Below, one piece after another: positions 1 through 4,840 of a stretch of 6,370 nucleotides of DNA. The DNA comes from Candidatus Aminicenantota bacterium. GTDB lineage: Bacteria > Acidobacteriota > UBA6911 > RPQK01 > JAJDTT01. The notes under the pieces were generated by a model that saw only the letters and a list, made by a program, of their open reading frames with translations, had not been told where the DNA came from and made no database searches. A program made the position numbers and the translations under genes. The DNA lies in NCBI GenBank assembly GCA_026706325.1, contig JAPOYZ010000348.1, positions 1 to 6,370 on the forward strand. The letters are read 5' to 3'. How positions within the stretch are numbered: the stretch's first letter is position 1; each line of letters starts with the position of its first letter.

Positions 1-362
1 GGCACTACTTCGATCCGCCTTCGGTCTCCGTCTACAAGCGTTACGAGGGTCTGGTGAAGAGATTCCCCAAGATCAACTGGGTGATGGCCCACGCCGGCGG
101 CGGCACGAGCGCTGAGATAGCGCGCACGGTGCGGGACTTTCCCACCATCTACGTGGAGACCTGCAGCTCAGGCCTGCGCTACGGCGGCATCGAATACGCC
201 GTGAAGAACGGGAGGGCCGACCGGGTCCTCTTCGGCACCGACATGCCGCTGCTGGACGCCGCTCAGCAATTGGCCAAGGTGATCGTCTGCCGGATCACCG
301 ACGAAGAGAAGAAGATGGTCCTGGGGGGCAACGCCATCCGGCTTCTGAACCTGGAGCTCTGA
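1..362 (+). CDS. Amidohydrolase-2 family metal-dependent hydrolase, C-terminal part (5' end off the window)
   Basis: The reading frame is open from the left edge (first whole codon at base 3) to TGA at 360-362, giving the last 119 residues of a TIM-barrel amidohydrolase. The conserved C-terminal landmarks are present. WVMAHAGGG carries the barrel histidine and LFGTDMPL carries the terminal aspartate that ligates metal or activates water in this superfamily. The frame aligns without gaps to the last 119 codons of the gene at 1198-1965 (98 of 119 residues identical by eye), so the two are recent paralogues. An ATG at 54 lies inside the conserved barrel and is not the true start. The family hydrolyses or decarboxylates small carbonyl and carboxylate compounds in the cytoplasm; the substrate cannot be read from sequence. 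It is followed after 53 bp by another superfamily member on the same strand. Confidence 0.9.
   Translation, partial: HYFDPPSVSVYKRYEGLVKRFPKINWVMAHAGGGTSAEIARTVRDFPTIYVETCSSGLRYGGIEYAVKNGRADRVLFGTDMPLLDAAQQLAKVIVCRITDEEKKMVLGGNAIRLLNLEL
3..362 (+). repeat. Upstream copy of a duplicated coding block
   Basis: These 120 codons (stop included) match 1606-1965 at a constant offset of 1603 bases, with no insertion or deletion. Identical stretches are longest around the GLVKRFP, HAGGG and ADRVLFGTDMP regions. The repeat is truncated by the window edge, so its true length is unknown and is probably the whole gene. The similarity stops at the stop codon: the bases after the two genes do not match. 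Confidence 0.85.
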
Positions 363-415
363 GCTTCACTGATCCTCTGCGAGACCCTGTCGACGACAAC
401 TGAAGTGACCATCTG

Positions 416-1195
416 ATGGGCAAAGTCGACTTCCATTTCAAGCCTGCCGTTCCCGTGTTCGACGCCAACGTGGAACTGGGACGCCGGCACGACCAGCGCA
501 ATCTCAAGGACACTCCGGAGCAGCTCTTCGAGGAGATGTCCCGCGCCGGCGTGGACCGGGCGCTGGTCTGGCATCCCAACGGCGCCACCTACGATTCCAT
601 GGAGGGGAACCTGATCCTTCAGGAGTTGATCCACGGGGATTCGAGACTGGTTCCCCAGTTCTTCTGCAATCCGTCCTTCGACGATTTCGACGTTTTCACA
701 CGGAGCGTCAAGGACGCGGCCGTCCGGTCCATCCGCATGGTCCCGCAGTACCAGCATTACCCCTTCCGGGAGTGGATCGCGGGACCCTGGCTGGATTGGA
801 TGGAGCGGGAAGGATTGGCGCTCTGGCTGCCGACCACCTACACGGTCTTCGGCAACACGACGGAGCTTGACGCTTCAGACGTGTACGACACGATTCGGGA
901 ACATCCCCATCTCAACGTGGTCCTGAGCGAGTTGGACTACCGCAACGTCTCCTGGGCCGTTCCTCTGCTCAAGAGCCTCCCCAACCTCCACGTGGAGATC
1001 TCCAGACTCACCATCGCCGATCCCATCAACCGCTTCCTGGAGTTCATGGACGACTCGCGCATCCTCTTCGGCTCCCGCTACCCCAAGTCGGGAATGGCCA
1101 CCCACGTCTATGCTCTGCATCACATGGGACTGCCCGAGTCCACCGTCCGGGCCATCTGCGCCGGCAACCTGGAACGTCTCCTGGGAAGGGGATAG
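416..1195 (+). CDS. Divergent amidohydrolase-2 family TIM-barrel protein lacking the metal ligands
   Basis: This 259-residue protein has the overall plan of its neighbours, but the expected catalytic positions are replaced. The N-terminal D-x-H-x-H strand reads DANVELG (D16, N18, E20). The strand-5 histidine position is P139 (LWLPTT), the AHAGG histidine is E172 (VLSELDY), and the terminal FGTD aspartate is R221 (FGSRYPKSG). Fold landmarks remain: TPEQLFEEMSRAGVDRALV near 33-51, the RILFGS strand, and a C-terminal GNLERLLG helix. ATG 416 is the first start after an in-frame TGA at 401-403; no strong Shine-Dalgarno precedes it. It sits between two canonical paralogues and ends 2 nt before the next ATG, so co-expression is likely. 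It may be a non-metal enzyme, a regulatory pseudoenzyme or a structural partner of the neighbouring hydrolase; the sequence does not decide. Confidence 0.82.
   Translation: MGKVDFHFKPAVPVFDANVELGRRHDQRNLKDTPEQLFEEMSRAGVDRALVWHPNGATYDSMEGNLILQELIHGDSRLVPQFFCNPSFDDFDVFTRSVKDAAVRSIRMVPQYQHYPFREWIAGPWLDWMEREGLALWLPTTYTVFGNTTELDASDVYDTIREHPHLNVVLSELDYRNVSWAVPLLKSLPNLHVEISRLTIADPINRFLEFMDDSRILFGSRYPKSGMATHVYALHHMGLPESTVRAICAGNLERLLGRG
1184..1192 (+). promoter_or_regulatory. Ribosome binding site for the hydrolase starting at 1198
   Basis: The purine run GGAAGGGGA lies within the last codons of the preceding gene, ending 5 nt before ATG 1198. It supports that start and suggests coupled translation of the two genes. 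Confidence 0.6.
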
Positions 1196-1197
1196 AG

Positions 1198-1965
1198 ATG
1201 GAAAAAATGCAGGAAGTCCCTGTCGTCGATTTTCACGCACACCTGGGTAACTGGGGCCGTTTCGGCATGCTGGACACGCCCGAGCTCTTCCTGAAGTGCA
1301 TGGACAACGCCGGCATCGACGTCACCTGCCTCAACTGCATCTTCCACGGAGACTCGGACCGGGGCAACGACCGCGTCGCCGAGTACGTCCGCAGGTGGCC
1401 CAAGCGCTTCGTGGGCGCAGCGTTCGTCAGCGCCAACTACCCGGAAGAGATGGTCCCCGAGTTGGAACGCTGCTTCGGGACCCTGGGGATGAAGTTCATC
1501 AAGATCTATCCCCACTACGTCGGCGTCGCCCACGACGACCCCCTCTACTTCCCCATCTACGAGTTCGCGAATGAGCGGGGCCTGGCGATCATGTCCCACG
1601 CCTGGCACAACTTCGACCCGCCGTCCCTTTCCGTCTACAAGCGTTACGAGGGCCTGGTGAAGCGATTCCCTCGAATCAACTGGGTGATGGCCCACGCCGG
1701 AGGCGGGAAGAACGAAGAGGTCATGCGCGCGGTGCGAGACTTTCCCACTATCTACGTGGAGACCTGCAGCGGCCGGCTGCGCAACGGCGGTGTCGAATAC
1801 GCCGTCAAGCACGGCAGAGCCGACCGGGTCCTCTTCGGCACCGACATGCCCCTGTTCGACGCCTCTCAGCAACTGGCCCAGGTGATGGTCTGCCAGATCA
1901 CCGACGAAGAGAAGAAGCTGGTCCTGGGCGGCAACGCCATCCGGCTTCTGAATCTGAAGCTGTGA
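1198..1965 (+). CDS. Amidohydrolase-2 family metal-dependent hydrolase
   Basis: This is a complete 255-residue cytoplasmic TIM-barrel hydrolase. The metal-site signature is intact: H13 and H15 in VVDFHAHLG, H134 in IMSHAW, H166 in MAHAGGG and D216 in LFGTDMP. The family (PF04909 type) includes ACMSD-like decarboxylases, resorcylate decarboxylases and lactone-type hydrolases. At 255 residues this protein is shorter than the usual 300-plus of ACMSD, and I cannot assign a substrate. The start is fixed by a good Shine-Dalgarno 5 nt upstream and by the position of the HxH strand close to the N-terminus. Its C-terminal half is 82% identical to the partial gene at the left edge. It is separated by 2 nt from the ligandless homologue upstream. 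A 55 bp gap follows before the P-loop gene, which may be a separate unit. Confidence 0.92.
   Translation: MEKMQEVPVVDFHAHLGNWGRFGMLDTPELFLKCMDNAGIDVTCLNCIFHGDSDRGNDRVAEYVRRWPKRFVGAAFVSANYPEEMVPELERCFGTLGMKFIKIYPHYVGVAHDDPLYFPIYEFANERGLAIMSHAWHNFDPPSLSVYKRYEGLVKRFPRINWVMAHAGGGKNEEVMRAVRDFPTIYVETCSGRLRNGGVEYAVKHGRADRVLFGTDMPLFDASQQLAQVMVCQITDEEKKLVLGGNAIRLLNLKL
1606..1965 (+). repeat. Downstream copy of the duplicated coding block
   Basis: This is the counterpart of the block at 3-362, colinear and gap-free to the stop codon. The two copies differ at 21 of 119 residues, clustered around residues 171-176 (KNEEVM against TSAEIA) and 192-196. Those clusters fall just after two barrel strands, where substrate-specificity loops usually lie. 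The copies could therefore have diverged in specificity; that reading is inference. Confidence 0.85.
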
Positions 1966-2020
1966 CAACCCCCGGCCCGAGACTCAAGCGTCGGGTGGCA
2001 GCGCAGACTCCCGCGCAACG

Positions 2021-2542
2021 ATGACCGGGACGAAGCAGATTCTTATCATTGCCGGACCAAACGGGGCGGGCAAGACCACGTTCGCCATGCAGTACCTGCC
2101 AAACGAGGCCAATTGCCCGACCTTTGTCAACGCGGATCTCATCGCCTCCGGCCTGAATCCATTTCATCCCGCACGCGCGGCGTTTCGCGCCGGCCGCCTG
2201 ATGCTGGAGGAGATCCATTACCATGCGAAACGCGGCCGCAGCTTCGCCTTCGAAACGACTTTGAGCGGGCGCGGTTACGTTCGCTGGATTCCCCAGTGGC
2301 AGGCGGGCGGGTATCGAGTCAAGCTGTTGTTCTTGCGCCTGCCCACACCAGAAGCTGCGATCAATCGCGTCGCGCAGAGGGTGGCGGAGGGCGGGCACGA
2401 TGTTCCCGAGCCCGTGATTCGCCGGCGGTTTGACGCCGGTTGGCGCAATTTCAATCAGACTTACCGCAATTTGGTCGACGATTGGGCCGTATATGACAAC
2501 TCGGGCCGCACTCCCGTACTCTTGGCGAAGGAAAGCCACTGA
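2021..2542 (+). CDS. Zeta-toxin-like P-loop kinase/ATPase (COG4185 type)
   Basis: This 173-residue protein opens with a strand and Walker A loop (AGPNGAGKTT, K18-T19). NADLIASGLNP follows, with D39 at the position of the zeta-toxin catalytic aspartate. Next come RSFAFETTLSG (E78), the LLFLRLPTPEAAINRVAQR segment, and GGHDVPEPVIRRRF (125-137), an arginine-rich lid typical of the COG4185 'predicted ABC-type ATPase' group. VYDNSG (157-162) is the usual final core strand. Zeta/PezT enzymes phosphorylate UDP-N-acetylglucosamine and block wall synthesis. COG4185 relatives are much less characterised, so toxicity is inference. ATG 2021 is the only ATG or GTG in frame across the upstream gap, and it lacks a clear Shine-Dalgarno. 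The protein stops 11 residues after VYDNSG, and my recollection is that relatives run somewhat longer. A/T-ending codons look more common here than in neighbouring genes, suggesting transfer. A 59-codon ORF overlaps its stop codon. Confidence 0.85.
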   Translation: MTGTKQILIIAGPNGAGKTTFAMQYLPNEANCPTFVNADLIASGLNPFHPARAAFRAGRLMLEEIHYHAKRGRSFAFETTLSGRGYVRWIPQWQAGGYRVKLLFLRLPTPEAAINRVAQRVAEGGHDVPEPVIRRRFDAGWRNFNQTYRNLVDDWAVYDNSGRTPVLLAKESH

Positions 2543-2721
2543 TGTGTTCCCGGAGTCGCCAACCATCCAAACAGTCGTGGGAACTGGAACTCGCCGGGAT
2601 CGAAGCCGCCCTGCTTAGAGCCGGCAAACGAGCTCGGCGCAGGCGTGCAGAAACAACTCGCCGCATCGCCGAGTCCAATGAGAGCAGATCCAAACCGAAG
2701 CAGAAGGCGGACGGAACGTAG
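2542..2721 (+). CDS. Small basic protein, possible partner of the zeta-like kinase
   Basis: This 59-residue ORF begins at an ATG overlapping the kinase stop codon (TGATG, 1 nt shared) and ends at TAG 2719-2721. The overlap is typical of translational coupling. The protein has a probable helix, WELELAGIEAALLRAGKRAR (13-32), followed by a very basic stretch (RRRR at 32-35) and a hydrophilic, charged tail. As I recall, short proteins encoded beside COG4185 kinases often carry a similar 'EAALrRAakrAr' helix, which would make this an antitoxin-like partner; I could not verify this by search. No transmembrane segment or signal peptide is seen. The main alternative is that it is a chance ORF. The overlap, the amphipathic helix and its position favour a real gene, with moderate certainty. 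Confidence 0.5.
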   Translation: MCSRSRQPSKQSWELELAGIEAALLRAGKRARRRRAETTRRIAESNESRSKPKQKADGT

Positions 2722-2836
2722 ATTTCTGTCTTGAATCGAAACGGGTACGGAGGAAAACCGGCCCGGCAGCGGCGACTCCGGCTACCGTGGCCCCCCGTCA
2801 CTGGACCCCCGATCGGGCGATGCCGCGCGTCGGTGC
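2722..2836. other. Convergent intergenic spacer
   Basis: This 115 bp lies between the + strand kinase cassette and the - strand symporter gene, where terminators would be expected for both. The only hairpin I see is a 5 bp stem, GTCGG/CCGAC, around 2829-2846. It overlaps the symporter stop codon and has no following T-run. No convincing intrinsic terminator, RNA gene or repeat is visible. Confidence 0.5.
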
Positions 2837-4339
2837 CTAAGCCGACCCGTCCTCTTCCGTATGAATCTGCTGCATGAGCCCGTCGATCTCTTTAGGCGGC
2901 GCGGGAGTCAGGTGGGAGACCACGATGATGGTCAGGAATGCCACCGGTGCCCCGATCAATGCCGACGAAGTGGCGGGAATCCACGAAGCCAACGCCGTGT
3001 CGCCCCAGAACAGGGCGCCGATGGAGATCAGGCCCCCGACCAGCATGCCGGCAATCCCCCCCTCCCGGGTGGTGCGGCTCCACCAGATGCCCAGGACGAA
3101 GACGGGGAAAATGGTGCACCCGGCGATGGCGAAGGCCATGGCCACGATCTGTCCGATGAGGGCGGGCGGTTCCAGGGCCACCAACATGATAGCGAAACCC
3201 AGCACCACGGCTCCCAGGCGCGCCACGATGACGCGCTCCTTGTTTGAGGCGGTCGGCTTGAAGAGCCCGAAATAGAGGTCGTGGGCGAAGGCGGCCGATG
3301 CCGCCATCAACAGTCCCGCCACGGTGCTGAAGGCGGCGGACACGGCTCCCGCCGCCAGGAGACCGGTGAACCATTCGGGGAGTCCCGCGTTCTCGGCGGC
3401 ATTGATGATGATGACGTCGGCCACTTCCCTGCCCCCGTCCGGATTGAGGATCCTGCCGAAGGCGGAGAAGGCGGGCGAACTCCAGTAGAGGACGCCGATG
3501 AAGAAGAGTCCCCAGACCACCGACTTGCGGGCGTCGCTGGCGTTGGGGACCAGGTAGAAGCGCTGGATGACGTGGGGCAGTCCCGCCGTTCCCACCATCA
3601 AAGTGAAACAGAGGGCGATCCACTGATAGACCCCCTCGTCCCCCCAGGGCAACACGAACTGGGGCTGGGTCTCCTGGAGCTGGGCCACGGCCTCCCCGTA
3701 ACCCACCTGCGGGACGAAGTAGAAGAAGCCCAGCTTCTTGGCGATGAAGAAAAGCGGCAGCAGGAAGGCGGTGATGAGGACGATGTACTGGACCTGCTGG
3801 TTGCGCACGACCCCCATCATTCCCGAGAGGAGCACGTAGGAGAGAACCACGATGGTCCCGGTGATGATGGACAGCTTGTAGTCCATCCCGAAGATCCACT
3901 TGAACATCTCTCCGATGCCCTTGTACTGACCCACGGCATAGACGAAGGAGATGACCAGAGTGATGATGGCGGCCAGAAACCGGGCCGTCTTGGAGTAGTA
4001 CCGGTCGCCGATGAAATCGGGCGCGGTGAACTTCCCGTAGTTGCGGATCTGGGCCGCCATCAGGACCAGCAGCAGCACGTACCCGCCGCACCAGCCCAGG
4101 ACATAGGCCAATCCGAAATAGCCCTGCAGGTAGAGGAGACCCGCCATCCCCAGAAAGCTGGCGGCGCTCATCCAGTTGCTGGCGATTGCCATCCCCGAGG
4201 AGACGGGACCGATCCTGCGGCCGGCCACCCAGTATTCTTCCAGGTTGCGGACCCGGGTCAGGATCCCCACCAGCACGAACAACAGCAGGGTCGCCGCCAG
4301 GATCAGGGCGGGCCCGGTTCTCACCGCGATTTCATCCAC
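2837..4339 (-). CDS. Sodium:solute symporter (SSS family), large permease subunit
   Basis: This is a 500-residue polytopic inner-membrane permease that couples Na+ entry to solute uptake. Many hydrophobic segments are visible, beginning at about 10-28. Family landmarks are SNWMSAASFLG (54-64, TM1 region), GKFTAPDFIGDRYY (102-115), and GTAGLPHVIQRFY (250-262), which strongly resembles ActP-type carriers. In AGAVSAAFSTVAGLLM, S338-T339 match the Na2-site Ser-Thr pair of PutP and vSGLT. The GTG start at 4339-4337 shares one base with the upstream gene's TAG (TAGTG), and GGAGG lies 11 nt before it. The ATG at 4567 would add 76 residues of out-of-frame DUF4212 sequence with no SSS similarity, so I reject it. 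The DUF4212 pairing points to the VC_2705-like group, probably carrying an acetate-like short organic acid; substrate is inference. Confidence 0.9.
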   Translation of the reverse strand: MDEIAVRTGPALILAATLLLFVLVGILTRVRNLEEYWVAGRRIGPVSSGMAIASNWMSAASFLGMAGLLYLQGYFGLAYVLGWCGGYVLLLVLMAAQIRNYGKFTAPDFIGDRYYSKTARFLAAIITLVISFVYAVGQYKGIGEMFKWIFGMDYKLSIITGTIVVLSYVLLSGMMGVVRNQQVQYIVLITAFLLPLFFIAKKLGFFYFVPQVGYGEAVAQLQETQPQFVLPWGDEGVYQWIALCFTLMVGTAGLPHVIQRFYLVPNASDARKSVVWGLFFIGVLYWSSPAFSAFGRILNPDGGREVADVIIINAAENAGLPEWFTGLLAAGAVSAAFSTVAGLLMAASAAFAHDLYFGLFKPTASNKERVIVARLGAVVLGFAIMLVALEPPALIGQIVAMAFAIAGCTIFPVFVLGIWWSRTTREGGIAGMLVGGLISIGALFWGDTALASWIPATSSALIGAPVAFLTIIVVSHLTPAPPKEIDGLMQQIHTEEDGSA

Positions 4340-4647
4340 TACTTGTCTTGCCTCCGCCGGGGATCTTCGTCGGAATCGATCAGCCGGTCGAAGAGCCGGT
4401 TGAACCAGATGCAAAGCAGCAGGAATCCGATAATGGAGAACTGGCCCGTGAACCAGTAGTGGAACGGGAATCCCAGGATCCGGGCGTCGGTGAGGAAGCT
4501 GGACCCCATGGGGTCCCGTTGAACCAGGAACAGAAGAATCTGGAATCCGAAAACCATCAAAGCCCACAGGGCCACAATCGTGAAGATGATCCGGCGGACT
4601 CTCTTCAAGTAACGGCCTCGGGGACGGAGAAGATTGACTTCCGGCAT
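4339..4647 (-). CDS. DUF4212 family symporter small subunit
   Basis: This 102-residue membrane protein has two predicted helices (about 20-42 and 62-85). It has a basic N-terminus (RPRGRYLKRVRR) and an acidic then basic cytoplasmic tail (DSDEDPRRR). The segment GFPFHYWFTGQFSIIGF (59-75), with its Pro, Trp and Gln, matches the conserved second-helix region of DUF4212 proteins. These are regularly encoded directly before an SSS permease, in the manner of YjcH with ActP. It is slightly longer than the usual 80-90 residues, mainly in the loop between the helices (QRDPMGSSFLTDARI). Its role is presumably accessory to the permease, and its biochemistry is not established. The start is supported by AGAGGA 6 nt upstream and a promoter close by. 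Its TAG overlaps the permease GTG, so the two are probably translated in a coupled way. Confidence 0.88.
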   Translation of the reverse strand: MPEVNLLRPRGRYLKRVRRIIFTIVALWALMVFGFQILLFLVQRDPMGSSFLTDARILGFPFHYWFTGQFSIIGFLLLCIWFNRLFDRLIDSDEDPRRRQDK

Positions 4648-4653
4648 GGGCGT

Positions 4654-4659
4654 TCCTCT
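4654..4659 (-). promoter_or_regulatory. Ribosome binding site of the symporter operon
   Basis: On the minus strand AGAGGA lies 6 nt before the ATG at 4647-4645. It fixes the start of the small subunit gene. Confidence 0.7.
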
Positions 4660-4670
4660 AAGGGCGCCGC

Positions 4671-4699
4671 ACTATACAGGATGGTCCCCCGAGGGTCAA
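4671..4699 (-). promoter_or_regulatory. Sigma-70-type promoter of the symporter operon
   Basis: Read on the minus strand, TTGACC (4699-4694) and TATAGT (4676-4671) are separated by exactly 17 nt. Each hexamer matches its consensus at 5 of 6 positions. Transcription would begin near 4664, leaving a leader of about 17 nt that contains the Shine-Dalgarno site. The spacing, match and position directly upstream of the small subunit make this the most convincing promoter in the window. No flanking operator palindrome was recognised. Confidence 0.7.
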
Positions 4700-4840
4700 C
4701 GAACCGTGCCGTGCGGCAACCCCGGTCTTCTGTTCCTCATTTTTCGCTTTCTCTTTGCCCTCGCCGGAATGATAAATTGGTGCGCCGAATGCCCCGAAAG
4801 CCGATCCTGCGAGTTCTGAACCTGGAGTTTCCGTTCGAGC

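Noticed and set aside
363..415. Partial inverted similarity (TCACT...AGTGA) between the first two amidohydrolase genes
   Set aside because: The arms are 5 bp with a loop of about 30 nt, so a stable structure is not expected.
1120..1968. 282-codon open frame on the minus strand opposite the third amidohydrolase
   Set aside because: It is exactly antisense to a well-supported enzyme, its composition follows from the GC-biased codons of the sense gene, and it shows no recognisable domain.
1976..1995. CCCGA/TCGGG inverted repeat after the third amidohydrolase, considered as a terminator
   Set aside because: The stem is only 5 bp with a 10 nt loop and no T-run, which is too weak to call in GC-rich DNA.
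3281..4459. 392-codon open frame on the plus strand opposite the symporter
   Set aside because: The translation is a G/H/D/E/Q-rich polar string with no fold signal, as expected from reading a hydrophobic membrane-protein gene backwards.
4748..4776. Possible plus-strand promoter for the channel (GATAAA at 4771-4776 with an upstream T-rich stretch)
   Set aside because: The -10 matches only 4 of 6 and the region 17 nt upstream (TTTCTC) barely resembles a -35 box.
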